Positions 35,460-48,013 of a stretch of 64,000 nucleotides of DNA are shown here, piece by piece (position 1 is the stretch's first letter; every line of letters begins with the position of its first letter). This stretch comes from Eopsaltria australis. Taxonomy: Eukaryota; Chordata; Aves; Passeriformes; Petroicidae. The stretch covers positions 1,736,001 to 1,800,000 of the forward strand of contig JAVTVJ010000117.1 in assembly GCA_034509425.1 (NCBI GenBank). The letters run 5' to 3'. Both the position numbers and the translations under genes were made by a program. Under the pieces are notes generated by a model. It had not been told where the DNA came from, did no database searches, and worked only from the letters and a program-made list of their open reading frames with translations.

Positions 35460-38400
35460 ACAAACCAAAAAACAAAGACATATTTGGTGTCCAGAAACAA
35501 ACAAACAGTAGATCAGGATCTTTTATAGGGGACATGTCAAAGTGATGGTGGGTAGATAACTTTAAATATTGGAAGAGACTTTCACACCCCAAATGTTGGT
35601 CTCCAGACTTCCACATCCCAAAATACAGGGTTTTTTTCCTCTGGCAGTCTGGGACAATCCAGTTTTTTAGACAGCCTAGTATATGTGATGATCCTGAATA
35701 ATGCTGAAAGGGCTTCCTTCTACTGTTTCTAGTCCTCAGCAGAAAACACTATATGCTTTATCTTGTAAGAAACTCTTCTAAAATTCATGGTCTACTCTGG
35801 AAGGCTAAGAAGTCCCCAAAGGCCAGAAAAAATGTGGGCAAGCATTGAGACTTCAAGTCACCTCTGCAAGTATGAGGTGTTTTTCTGATGCAAGATTGTA
35901 ATGGAGAGTTCAATCATCTTTATTTTATGAACTGTGTTAAAATATTCTTGATGCAGTATCTTACATGACACAGCCTGCATGCAGAGCCTTATGGTCAGGG
36001 CCCCACGTCCTTCCTGGTGCTGGAGTTCATTTTATTGCAGTACAATATTTTATATGTATCCAGAGCAAAGTTAAATTAAGCACCAAACTGCAGATTTTTA
36101 AAAATTATTACTGCTGCAAACACTTTTTGCACTGAGTGAAGTAAGCCTTGTTTCACCATAATAGTTCAAACTACTAACAACTAACACCAACTGTCCATTA
36201 GTTCAAGGAGTGGAGCTATTCACCTTTGAAACAGGAATATTTGACACCTTTTCCTACTGTGTTTGGTCCTGAGAAGCTCCATATGGGTGTGAAATGCAGC
36301 AGAGTGACAAATCAAAACTCAAGTGGTTTAGGTGTATTACAACATTTAATTTCTGATGCAGTTCCCATAGCCTGTGTTGGTTTAAACATAAGAGGAAGAC
36401 CATCTCTCCAGAGGACATCAAAAGAAAAGGGGGTAGAAGAAATAAAATACTCTCTCTGCACCTAAAACACTCCTGTAATGAGTTAAAGGTGGCACACATC
36501 TGAAATTGCTGACATTGCCAATTGCCTTCGGAGTAGATCCCTCATTTCTATTCCCTTCAATGCAGCAGGAATATCCCTAAATTGGGAGTCTATGAGCATT
36601 TCCTTAGAGCTAATCTCCTGCTCTACACAATTAGAGAGAGCTGCAGCAGGTTTCATTCATCAATCTGTGCCCTCAAGCTCTCTGTGAAATTTTTCTGCCT
36701 GAGAAGGAAGGTCCTCTTCTCTGGTGGGAGAGCAAGGAGACAATCAGCTTCCCATCAGATACATTTTAACCCCACTACTCACTCTCCTGCTTTTCTCTGA
36801 AGTTCTTTTTTTCCTTTTGGTGCAGGGAATTGAAAGGACAAAGCAGTCTGCTCCCTCCTAATCATCCTAATAAGTAACAAATACATGAGCCCTTAATAGA
36901 GAGATTCCTTTCACTGGCATGCCCTAATCACCTCCGTAATGAAAGCAGTTAAAGAGGATATTGAACCCTTTAACCAACTGATAACTGCCTAAGCCTCTTG
37001 TGGCAATTGCTCAGGTATTAGTGAAAAAAAAAATCATTGAAGTCCTTAAAAAGAAAAAAACTCCGAAGAAATTTCAGGGATTCTTCCCCCACAACAGAAA
37101 AGAAGGTAAGTGAACGTTACACTTAAGGAAAAAAAAAGGCATCTCAGTGGATCAGAAGATAATAAATCATAAGAAGTTGTTAACTGTCTGGGAGTCATGA
37201 AAATAAGGAAAACAAACAAATAGCAAGGAAAGAACCACACACCGCCAAAAAGGAAAATGGAATAAAAACATCAACATTCTTTCAACACTTCTCTTTGCTC
37301 AAGTTTGAGGTATGCAGTAGGCACGTAGTTTAGCCTTTCACTTTCAATTAAAAAGATACAAATCAGTATAAATGTCAAAGTTAGCTTAATTATTAAAAAT
37401 AAATAAATCTGAAAACTGCTTTTAAAGATATTTTCCATTAGTTGGTTGGCTGTAAAATATAGCTCCTTGCATTGGAGAATTCTTGTCAAATAATGGCCTG
37501 ATCCATTACTACTGTGACTCAAAATATTCTCTCTGTTACTCATAATAAACTTTGGATCAGGACATTATTTCTGGGTTTGGGGTTTTTGGGGTTTCTTTTT
37601 GTTTTTTGCCAAACATTCCTTTGTAGAGGAGATGTCCATAGACACTCTCGCTTTAATCAAGGGAGTGCTGTAGCTAAAACACCAGAAATATCAATTTTAG
37701 TTGTAGCTAATCAAGTCATAGACCTGGGGGGGTAGCGGTAATGTGGTAATCTACCTAAAGTCAGTAGATTCCACGGACCGTGATCCTGAGAAAGTAAAAA
37801 ATTACAACTAATTTGCATTACAGCAATGTCCATGTGTGAAATTTCTGAAGTAGCCCATGGCTTCATTCAAAACTATCCAAAAAGAGGAGAATAGGCCTGC
37901 TACACGCAGCAAACATCTGTTGCAAGTCCACAGTAACCACTCAGTTCGACTTACAGGCATCAAGGACTCATTAGTTCTGCATCACCAGTAAGTGTCCTTG
38001 CTAGCATCTGTTAGAGGGAAGGGGATATTTCATGTGACCTTTAACTATATCCAGCCAAGGATCTTCAGTAAAATCCATAGCAAATGGATACTTGATAGCC
38101 TAAAGGGCCTTTGACAAAAGACACATAGTAATAACAGAGATAATTAGCCAGAATAGCATATGAACCTTCATGAAATAAAGCTCCAGGTTCTGCTAATATT
38201 GCATGTCAGAAGATCTAGGCTGCAGGAGTTTGCCAGTATCACCTTGAACTCCTTATGGATCTCTGCCTTTGGTTCATCTCCACTGATCAATCTGGCTGTA
38301 AACTCATGTCATGTCCGAAACAGAAAGAAGTGAGCAGTTTGGCAATTAGAAATAGCTCCCAGCCTGAATCTTCAGAAAGTCATTTTCTCTTCTTGTCTCT

Positions 38401-39130
38401 AAATTGAGGATAATTTTTACACAGAGGTGTTGTGAAGATGAATCACCTAATATCAGTACAGCATTCTGAATATAAAGTGCAGTGCAACTCCAGCTCAAAG
38501 CCATGAGAATGGATTTCAGCATTCATGGGGGAATATGCTCCAACACTGAAGGAACTGAGCACCTCAGCTCAGATGGCATTCGAGGAAACACAACAGCATT
38601 CTCGGCTGTCCTTCGTGCCAGACCAGCAGCATCTGTCCCAAAACTCATGGTGTCCAACAGGGAAGCTCTCCATTAACCAGTTTTCCTTTGGTCAAGCCTC
38701 ATAGTTGTGAAGCTGTCCCAAGAAAAAGCAAAAGGATTTTTATTATTTTTATTTGAAGCAGGCATAAGCCCATAGCCAACAGCTACTTTTCTTTCCTTAT
38801 TCTTAGTCAAAAACACCTTCTTTTGCTCCCAGTTCTGCCCTGTGAACTTCTGCTTGCCATCCTCTCATCAGCAGGATCATCTTCTCCTTCAGCTAACTTT
38901 TTTCCCAAAACACTCACCAACACCTCTAGCTTGTAACCTTGACCGTGGGTAAGCACAGATATTTCTATTCTGACACTTGCAAAGGTACATAACTGGGTTT
39001 ACCGACTAGAAAAATAATCAATAAGCAAGGACCATAAAGTGGAGAAAATAGAATTTCAAAGATCTTTGGGTTTTTTCCTCAAGAAAAACAAGTTAACCCA
39101 AGGACTATTAGGTCTCAAGAAGTAGGGGAA
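35460..39130. other. Intronic non-coding DNA
   Basis: About 3.7 kb, AT-rich, without a supported gene or named repeat. Confidence 0.5.
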
Positions 39131-39352
39131 AAAAGGAAATCATAGAGTATAAGGCTGATAAAGACTTCAAGAGGTCAGCCAGTCCATCTTCCTTCCCAAA
39201 GGCAAAAGCAGCTACAGTTTATCCATTCCTGGGAGATTTTTGTCTAATCTCTTTTTAAAGCAGTCTCCTTCGGCAGTGTCTATCTGCACACAACCATCCT
39301 GATGGCAGGGAAGAGTTTTCTTCATGCTTAATCTAAATCTCACTTGCTTCAG
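39131..39352 (-). mobile_element. Old CR1 LINE 3' fragment
   Basis: Antisense order of landmarks: ATCATAGAGTATAAGGCTGA (terminus), ACTTCAAGAGGTCAGCCAGT, CTGGGAGATTTTTGTCTAAT, AAAGCAGTCTCC, GGGAAGAGTTTTCTTCATGC and TTAATCTAAATCTCACTTGC. About 220 bp, moderately to strongly diverged. Confidence 0.85.
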
Positions 39353-41439
39353 GTAAAGAAAAAAGTTTTTAATAGTTAGGAAAAAGTGAAAGAGCACTAA
39401 ATCCTAAAAAACTACAAGACACTAATTTCTCTGGTGTTATTACTATAAGGAAATCTGCAGACACCTCCGCCTAGCTCAGTGGCCAGTTTTCCAACTCTTA
39501 CTATTATGTTTGCACTGCCAATAAGCCATACTGTAGGAAGTTGCAGCTCAACAGCATTCTGAGCTGTAATTTTTACTTACTTATCAGTAATTTTTAAAAA
39601 GCTTTTGCTAAAGTGCCTCTGGCAGGAATCTGAGGTATCATTGCAAAACCGATTTTCAAGAACTCAAGAACTTTTTCCACAAACATGAGCAAAGTAGCCT
39701 CAAAGTCTCCTCTGTTGGAAGAACACTATTCTGGATTTTTTTTTTTCCATTTTCATCTCACAAAGAATATAGTGTGAAACAATCTTGCGGACTATTCTAG
39801 TTATGCAGGGGAGAAAAATCCTACACACAGTCCATCTTCACAGGGCTCACTGTAGCAGACCTCCTTCTTGCTTGGGAGATACCACCAGCAGATATTCAGG
39901 TCCTCATCATCCAGTATTCTCCACTAAAGCTTCAGATAGCATGAACAAAGAGCTTTGTTACTTCAGTGTATCTGCAAGCATTTGTCTCACCAGAAAATCT
40001 TCCTCTCTGCTTTCACCTGAGTTTATTAATAATTGATTGGCTTAATCTACTCTGTGCTTGTTTCGTTTTTTGTATGAGATATGACCTTCATGATCCTGGC
40101 AAGTCATGAATTGCAGTTAATTGACCAAAACATTTGTGTCTTTATTCTTAATCTCTTCCTTTTACATGCCTTGTTTTCTTCCTTTCTTTTCTTTCTTTCT
40201 ATCGCAGGTTGTCCATCTACCACAATTCCCTACTCAAACCTTTTCAATGGACTGATTCTAAATATTACCATCCATCAAAAACCAAGAGCAGACTCAGAAC
40301 ACCAGAGGCTGGTCTTAAAGGAGGAGCAACACAGACAAAATAATTCACTTGTGAGAGCACTTTGATCTTTTTCTAATCCAAATTAGAGACATCAGTGTAC
40401 TACCAAGTTGGTGTTTTTACACCCATTTTACAGGAGGGTAAAATGATGCAGAGAAAGAACACAGAGACTCAACCGCCATCCCAAAATGGATTTAAGCATG
40501 TGTTTGCTTAGTTCATTAATGCAGGTTCAAACTCCCTGTCAGGACACCATCTGTCAGAAGTATGAAATGTCCTCATCTGGATGCAGACAGTTCCTGAGTG
40601 TTTGGCTACTCAGCAGCCAACCAGCTGTCAATAGGTGGATGTTCCATTCACCATTACAGGTATTGCACGGCATTCTTTTAAAAAGTACTTTGTCTCAATA
40701 GTTCAGACACTGCTTACAGTACATTCAAAACTGAAAACAAAGGCCTGAAAGCTAGAAAAAGAGACTCATAATTCACAGCACAAACTGCCTTGATTTTGCT
40801 CCCCTTACAGTCGCTTCTCAGGAAAAAATAAATAAATAACAATCTTCAATCTGTTTGTTGTTTCGGTTCATTTTAGGGTGACACAAACAGCTTTTGGTTC
40901 TTTACATTCTGCACAAGCCTCCAGAAATATTCAGTGTTTACTAGAGCTCGGTGGTGTTAAATCAAGTATGACTATCACCCTTTAAGGCCTAAATGATAGA
41001 GTGATATCCATACCAATAACACATTTTGACAGTGTTGACACCTGCTTACACAGAAGTAGTTTAATGACTCTTATAGACCTGTAGAAAAGGGCATTAAAAC
41101 TTACTAGGAATCCTAGAAATAACCCTTTATTTTTGGAAGGTGGTGTTTTCATTCATAGTTTCAAGCCTTTAGATGAACTCTGTGGCATATTCTGCAGTGT
41201 ATCTTGTAAAAGACAAATAGCTGGATGAAGAACTTCATTAAACCACTCTTTTTCATCATTTTGACTGTGTAAATGGAAATGGATAGGAATTCATACTAGC
41301 TGACTCTGAAACAAGAACAATCCTGAAATGAACGCAGCACCTGGTGAGAGCCAAAAAAAGCTTATTAGCTCTTTTTGATCACCTAAAAACTTTTACACTA
41401 ATCAAACATAACCAAAACTTTGCAGAAGCTCAGGGGATT
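39353..41439. other. Intronic non-coding DNA
   Basis: About 2.1 kb. A CTTT-rich stretch occurs at 40181-40201. No gene or named element. Confidence 0.5.
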
Positions 41440-41484
41440 GGGGGGGGGGGGGGGGGTTGGCGGAAGAAGGGGAGGGGGAGAGGG
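41440..41484 (+). repeat. G17 homopolymer with flanking G-rich tract
   Basis: Seventeen consecutive G at 41440-41456 are followed by GGGGAGGGGGAGAGGG. The segment can form a G-quadruplex on the plus strand and is likely to be a sequencing and assembly weak spot. Confidence 0.9.
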
Positions 41485-41940
41485 TTTTCTGCTAGTTGAT
41501 TTTAAAAGCAGACTCATCAAATGTTGTAGCACCTGCTATTGTCAACCTTTCCATTGTTGTGCTGGTTAAAAAAAAAATGAAAGGAAGAAAGAACAAGAAC
41601 ATTGCACCTGGGGAGAAAAAAAATATTTTTTGCCCCAGGTTAAAAAAACCAAACTGTTTCCATATACTTGATTAGCCGTCACTTTTTTGTTTAGTACTCA
41701 GCTCGACAAGTGAGCAACAAGCCCCAACCACCCTCCAAGAAAAAGCCAAATACCATAGATTAGAGGAAATGAGGGACTCAATCAAATCTCAGCACTCCAC
41801 CTCACACAGGAGAGTTTCAGGTTTTCATGGTCCCTTCCAAAAAGGTCTTTAATGATGCGTTCCTACAGGAAGCAACAAGCTGCAGAGCTTGCCCAAGGAG
41901 AGGAGTCTGGAGATGTGGTGATGGATGGGAGCCGAACCTG

Positions 41941-42330
41941 CAGCACCACAACCCGAGGGCTCTGCTGGAGCAGTCCCTTCAGCACCATGGAGCGAGGATA
42001 CTGCTGGAGCTGTCCCTTAAGCACCACGGACTGGGGACACTGCCGGGGCTGTCCATTCAGCACCATGAAGTGGGGACAGTGCCGGAGCTGTCCCCTCAGT
42101 ACCTTGAACTGGGGACACTGCCGGAGCTGTCCCTTCAGCACCATGAAGTGGGGACAGTGCCGGAGCTGTCCCTTCAGCACCATGAAGTGGGGACAGTGCC
42201 GGAGCTGTCCCTTCAGCACCATGTAGGGACACTGCCGGAGCTGTCCCTCCAGCACCACGGACTGGGGACACTGCCGGAGCTGTCCCTCCAGCGCCACTGA
42301 CACGGGACACTTAGACACTGACACGGGTCA
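41941..42330 (+). repeat. 39-bp minisatellite, most units with a short hairpin
   Basis: Units begin at 41941, 41980, 42019, 42058, 42097, 42136, 42175, 42214, 42250 and 42289: exact 39-bp steps except one of 36 bp (a 3-bp loss). Most units contain the inverted repeat GGGGACAG-TGCCGGAG-CTGTCCCC or a one-mismatch version; in the unit at 42058 the arms are 42072-42079 and 42088-42095. The first two units lack a good left arm. Because 39 and 36 are multiples of three and the unit has no stop, two plus frames and two minus frames stay open through much of the array, giving 13-residue protein repeats (for example LQHHEVGTVPELS, or CPFSTMKWGQCRS with CxxC spacing). I read these as by-products rather than a gene. 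Confidence 0.95.
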
Positions 42331-42512
42331 GACTTAGACCTTGAGTACCGTGGACACTATCGTAGGTGTCTTTTCAACATGCCAGTCTGCGGGCATTGTC
42401 GGAGTTGTCCCTTCAGCACCAGAGCTGCCAGGGCTGTCCCTTCAGCCCCATGTCTCAGGGGCAATGGAGCACCTGTTCCACAGTCTGGGGACACTCTTGG
42501 ACCTGTCCCCTA
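42331..42512 (+). repeat. Degenerate flank of the 39-bp minisatellite
   Basis: Decayed unit pieces persist (TTGTCGGAGTTGTCCCTTCA, GGGCTGTCCCTTCAGC, CTGGGGACACTC then CCTGTCCCC), preceded by a short duplication of ACTGACACGGG. It shows that the array was once longer. Confidence 0.7.
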
Positions 42513-45239
42513 GAACTGGCAGAGAAGCACTGGCCTTTTCCCGGCTGCTGATGGGCCATGGCCAACCATAAACTCCTTTGATTAAATTAAAGTCACAGTA
42601 GTTGAAATCAGCGCAGCAAAGAGGTAATCGCTCCAGACATGTTGCTAGCACGGCAATATCACGGAGTACAATTAAGTTAGACAAAAATTAGTCTGCAACC
42701 ATATGTATATTGCTCAACTTTGTGGTCCGCTGATTCCTATCACTGTTTTGTTTGAAGGGAAGTTTTGTGGAGATAGAGGTACACTTCCAGATTAGGCAAG
42801 GTCTTTGTTCATTCTCTTTTAAAGGTCAGCCTGCAATGATTTTTAGGATACACTTTTGCAGGAGTACCTACTGAGTACAGCAGGTTCACCAATGCACACC
42901 CCACTGTATGTGCTTCTGGAAGTCTGTTCCGAAGGTTTTAGAGGGAGAATGATGCATATGAGAGCATACAAACAGAATTGGGGAAAGAAAACACCACAAA
43001 AGATTAATACAAACATTTTAGATACTTCCCTGTACAAGAAATATATATAAGAACTCTTATTTTTCTAAGAACTTAAACAAAGAAGGTAGGGTGTTTTTTC
43101 CCATCCGTGAGACAAATTAGTTTAAGACAAATACGAAATTAAAGGAAAATCATCCAAGCTTAGCTTTACAGATTAGCAGCAGATCAGATAACATCATGAA
43201 GCCACTTTAGAACTGAAGAGATGGTACAAAAAATAGAAGTGCATTTGGCAAGATGCAGAGAGCAACTATTAATAAACTTTTGAAAGACAGATCAGATATC
43301 CTCCCAGAGCACAGCTTCCCAAATGAACAATTGTTACAGAATGTCTGTAACTTTCTGCACCATTCTTTATTATCAGTCTTCCTCCCAGTGGTTCCCTGTT
43401 GCTATACACATTTTTAAATTCAAACAATTCATACATCCCAAAGTGCCTCTGCCTACAGAAACGCATTCTATCCTCTGCATGCTGGGGTACTCTGAGCTTC
43501 CTAAACAAATCCCAATCCTCTGAAGGAGAAAACGCTACAACTTCCCAAGCAAGCTGTACTTGTTTAGGGTAAAATACCATCAAAACAGCAAACCACAGTA
43601 CAAACAGCCCTTTCTACCTGTCACTAACAGAGCTTAAGAACACAGCAAGTATTGCAGGCAGCTCCTAGGCAGGAGTACAGGGCACCGTGAGTATACAGGC
43701 GTGTGTGTGGAAGGTTTGTTGTAACACAGAGGAGCACGACGGAGCAGTTTTTACTTAGCAAAAATAAGTGGCAAGAGACAGGCTGAGGAGGAGAGACTCA
43801 GTGGTCAAAGGAGGAAAGAGAGTTCTGACATCGTAACGAACAGCGGGAAATACAAATCATCAGCCAAGTTGCATTCTACTTTATATTCTATAACCTGTTA
43901 GTACATGCATTTGTATTAATATATCTAATAGCAGAAAGGTAGAGGAAAATAACCCTGAAAAATCTTATCTTTGTAAGGGCAAATATGCTTTATACTGTCA
44001 GATGGTCTTTCAAAGGAAATTTGTACTGCCCTGGTATATTATGGCCAAATACAAACATAAGCAGACACTTCTCAAAGAGCAGTGGACAGCATGTGCTGCT
44101 GGAAACAGTATCTTCAGGAGGCAGTGTGAAAATTTCTTGTAACAAGCCCGAAATGGCAAAAAAGACCAAGTTCTTCTGTATTAATAAGGGAGCTACTTTC
44201 GTGTCCTATTACATATAATGCACCATCAAACAGCCACTGAGCTAGAGGGGTCTTTTCAGACCTCCACAGATGTTAGAAGTTCTGGGAGAAAAACATTATC
44301 AACTGCCTCAGTAAATCCACCTTAAAGAACACAAAACCAGCACAGCAAACCTGCTCATCCAGCCAAAGCCAGAGTTGTAGCACAGTTCTGTGTGCACTCC
44401 GCAGCCTCTAATCACCGTGGTATTTATTTTTATGACAGAGAAGCAAACTTTGTGACAAATGCTCGGCTTTAGCTGTGGGAAGCAGGGAAGTACAAAATGA
44501 CAGCCCGTGGCTGTGTCCACTGGCTGTCCCTTGACTGTCCTGGGAAGCAGCACATCTGGGAAGCTGGGCAGCACGGATGTGACAGCGGGCATCATTTTGC
44601 CTGTCAGACCATGTGCCCACAAAGGGGAAACACAGACTGTGACCTGTTGTCACATCAGACACTCCAGTTGCAATAAAAACTCCAGGAACATATTGGCAAT
44701 GCCCAGGGTTTGACCACAGCTGTGGGAACCACCACCGCAGCCCTTGCCAACACCGAAACAAAGTTTGCAAAAGCAGGTCTATCCATGCCTGGCTACGTTA
44801 AGGGCTTTCCCAGCTGATCCTATTCCCATGCCCTCATCATTTTCATTCTCCTCCAGCTGCCTTTTGCCTGAGTTTTCCCTGTGTCTCTTAAGGTGGAAGA
44901 AGGAGTGTGACAACAGGGCCTTCCTCCTGAGGGGAGCCCCAAAAGTGCCACCCTGCCTCTTCCCTCTTCCCCCCTCTTCCTCACTCTCCAAGCCACAGCA
45001 CCATAGCAGCCACCTGGCTAGTGCCGATGCCCCTAGCCAGACCAGCCCCACTCTTCTCCAGTCCCACACAAGAGATGGAGGATCCATCTCCAGGAGAAGA
45101 GGTGCGGGACACTGTCAAGTCCAACAAGTGCCCAAGAAGAGCATTAAATTACGTAACACAGGAGGGAAGCAAAAGAACTCATCCAGCACAGACACCTTTG
45201 CATGCCACGGCCTCCCTGCCCCTCTCCCTTTCTTCCAGC
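42513..45239. other. Intronic non-coding DNA next to KCNK9 exon 1
   Basis: About 2.7 kb. AT-rich up to about 44300, then rising GC and a C/T-rich stretch (44940-45000) towards the CpG island. A 104-codon minus-strand frame (43269-43583) has no domain I can name and starts at a TTG, so it is not called. Confidence 0.5.
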
Positions 45240-45298
45240 CCGGGAAGCTTTTGCCCCAGCCCCGGCCCTGGCCCCATAGGGCCGCCCCGCGGGGACTC

Positions 45299-46265
<967 letters not shown>

Positions 46266-46318
46266 CTATTCCTTCCGCCGCGGTGCGCGGAGGGCGGCGG
46301 GGAGCCGGGCAGCTGCTG

Positions 46319-46342
46319 CCTCTGCTGCTGCTGCTGCTGCAG
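46319..46342 (-). repeat. Short (CAG)n tract in presumed KCNK9 5' UTR
   Basis: About six consecutive CAG triplets (CTG on the plus strand) interrupt the GC-rich leader. The tract is short and probably stable, but it is a natural length-variable site. Confidence 0.7.
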
Positions 46343-46740
46343 GTGGCCGCGGCGTGGGCAGCGGAGCGGCGTCCGGCGCGGCGAGGGCGGCGGCGGCGGT
46401 GTCAGGCGGCGGGCGCGGGGCCGGGGGCAGCATCCCCGGGCGCGCCGGGCCGCGCCGCCGCTCCGGCGGGAGGCGGGGGCGCCGGGCCGGCGGCGTGGCC
46501 CTGGCGGCGAGGAGCCGGCGCCCCGCGAGCGGGAGGAGCGGCGCGGAGCCGCCCCGGCCGGCGGGCGAGGAGGCGGCGGCGGCGGTCGCGGACCGAGCAC
46601 CTGCCCGGGGCAGCGGCGGGGCGGGACGGCGGCGGGCGCTGGCTCCGGCCGCGGGCTGCCGGGAGGAGCGGAGAATCGCCGGCGGCTTCCCCGGGGAGCG
46701 CGTGAGGGCAGCTCGGCCCCAGGCGGACACAAAGACGGAG

Positions 46741-46830
46741 GCGAGAAGAAAAATTGAAAAATAAGGAAAAAAAAAAAAAAAAAGAAAGCAAAAAAAAGGA
46801 AAAGAGGCAAAAAAAGAGGGAAAAATCAAA
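46741..46830. repeat. A-rich purine tract inside the CpG island
   Basis: About 90 bp of almost pure A/G on the plus strand, including a run of 17 A at 46767-46783, lie between stretches of more than 75% GC. On the KCNK9-sense strand it is a long T/C tract just upstream of, or within, the 5' UTR. It could exclude nucleosomes or act as a pyrimidine tract for splicing. There is no sign that it is the tail of an inserted element. Confidence 0.75.
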
Positions 46831-46872
46831 GGGTACTTTCACTGCTGCTGCCCCGGCGGTCGGGGCGGGGGC

Positions 46873-46884
46873 TGCTTTATTTAG
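46873..46884 (-). promoter_or_regulatory. TATA-like element upstream of KCNK9 (tentative)
   Basis: On the minus strand this reads CCTAAATAAAGC, directly followed by a GC box (CCCCCGCCCC). Together they could position a transcription start near 46845-46855. The match to TATAAA is imperfect and CpG-island promoters often lack a TATA box, so this is a suggestion only. Confidence 0.25.
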
Positions 46885-47000
46885 GATGGTTTTAGAACAA
46901 AGCCGTTAAGAAAAAGAGCAACCGTCCTCCTCCTCCTTCTCCCGGGCTCTTGACATCATCTCGGGGAGAAGCGAGCCCGCGCCCCGCAGCCATCGCCTGC

Positions 47001-47060
47001 GCGTGTGTGTGTGTGAGCGTGTGTGTGCGGGTGTGTGTGTGTGTGTGTGTGCGCGTGTGC
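47001..47060. repeat. (GT)n microsatellite with CG interruptions
   Basis: An alternating purine-pyrimidine tract of GT dinucleotides, interrupted by GCG and GCGCG steps. Such sequence can adopt left-handed Z-DNA under negative supercoiling. It lies about 150 bp upstream of the putative KCNK9 core promoter and about 25 bp from the G-rich heptamer array. Confidence 0.85.
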
Positions 47061-47083
47061 CCGTGCCCCTGCCCGCTCCGCCG

Positions 47084-47157
47084 CGGGAGGCGGGATGCGG
47101 GAGGCGGGATGCGGGAGGCGGGATGCGGGAGGCGGGATGCGGGAGGCGGGATGCGGA
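47084..47157 (+). repeat. 14-bp tandem repeat (GGGAGGC GGGATGC), G-quadruplex prone
   Basis: Five copies of a 14-bp unit, itself two alternating heptamers GGGAGGC and GGGATGC. GGG runs start at 47085, 47092, 47099, 47106, 47113, 47120, 47127, 47134, 47141 and 47148: ten runs exactly 7 bp apart, each separated by 4-nt loops. This fits the G3N1-7 quadruplex pattern many times over. It lies on the strand opposite to KCNK9 transcription, upstream of the promoter. Confidence 0.9.
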
Positions 47158-47480
47158 GCCCGCCCCGGGCCGCTGCGGGGAGCGCCTTAACCCCCTCGGC
47201 GCCGCCCCGGTAGGGAGCGGCCGCGGAGCTCCCCCGGCGCCGCTGCGGCTCCCGCCCCCCTCCCCGGGCTCGGCCACGCCCCGGCCGCCGAGCGGGGCCG
47301 GGCGGTGGCGGGGCGGGATTGTGCCGTCCCCGCAGGGACAGCCCGGGGCCGTTCCCACCCTCGAGCCGAGCCGCGCGTAGCGGCCGGGACAGGTTTGTGC
47401 CACCTCCGCCGCCCCGGGGGACAGCGGTTCCGCGGCCCCACGCAGGGCTGTACCGCACCGCAGCTCGGCGCACCGCCGCC

Positions 47481-47944
47481 CCTCCACAGACCGCCACCGA
47501 CACAACAGGCAGAGCCCTGCACACCCCGAGCTTCACACACCATCGCCCTACACAGCCCGTGAACACCACCGAACATGCACAGAGCCTACACACCCTGAGT
47601 GTCACACACCATGGCTCCCATGCACACACCTGTACAGCCTTGCACACCCCAGGCATCACACCCCACAGTCACACACCCCCCAGTCACCCACCACACCTTC
47701 ACTTCTTGTGCTGGCACTCCATGCACACAGAGATCCACACATCACAGTTCCACTCAGGCACCCCACACACACACACTGACCTCGCCACACCACAGCCCCA
47801 TACATCAAAACTCCCTCAGGTCCCCAGCCAAATGTGCCACAGCATCACACACTCCAAAACCTGCCCACGCCACGGCCCTCCACTCAGCACAGCCCCTTCC
47901 CCAACCTCAGCATATCCCCCCAAGCACAGGCTTGCACTCAGACC
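47481..47944 (+). repeat. Degenerate CA/CACC-rich low-complexity tract
   Basis: About 460 bp of C/A-rich sequence with recurring CACACACC, CACACCCC and CATCACAC motifs but no fixed period. On the KCNK9-sense strand it is G/T-rich. A plus-strand frame of 228 codons over it is a composition artefact (His/Thr/Pro-rich). Confidence 0.7.
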
Positions 47945-48013
47945 CATGACACGGGGTGGAACTGGAAGATCTTTAACGTTCCTTCCAACTGAAACCATTA
48001 TGTGATTCTATGT
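47945..48013 (+). mobile_element. CR1 LINE terminal fragment
   Basis: GGGGTGGAACTGGAAGATCT, TTAACGTTCCTTCCAACTGA and AACCATTATGTGATTCTATG are the last 65 or so bases of a CR1 element, ending at about 48012. Confidence 0.88.

Noticed and set aside
35126..35616. Lys/Arg-rich and Phe-rich open frames over the purine tract
   Set aside because: They are direct translations of the AAAAGG/AAAAG microsatellite.
41827..42324. Repeat-containing proteins from the 39-bp array, one with CxxC spacing like a zinc finger
   Set aside because: The frames are open on both strands because the unit length is a multiple of three and lacks stops. There is no start context, and no conserved linker or His pair as in real zinc fingers.
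41941..42330. CRISPR-like array
   Set aside because: The units are contiguous with no unique spacers, and the genome is vertebrate. It is a minisatellite.
43269..43583. 104-codon minus-strand frame with a faint transposase-like look
   Set aside because: No catalytic motif can be assigned, and it starts at a TTG. Similarity could not be tested.
47319..48005. 228-codon plus-strand frame, His/Thr/Pro-rich
   Set aside because: Composition artefact of the CA/CACC tract running into a CR1 terminus.
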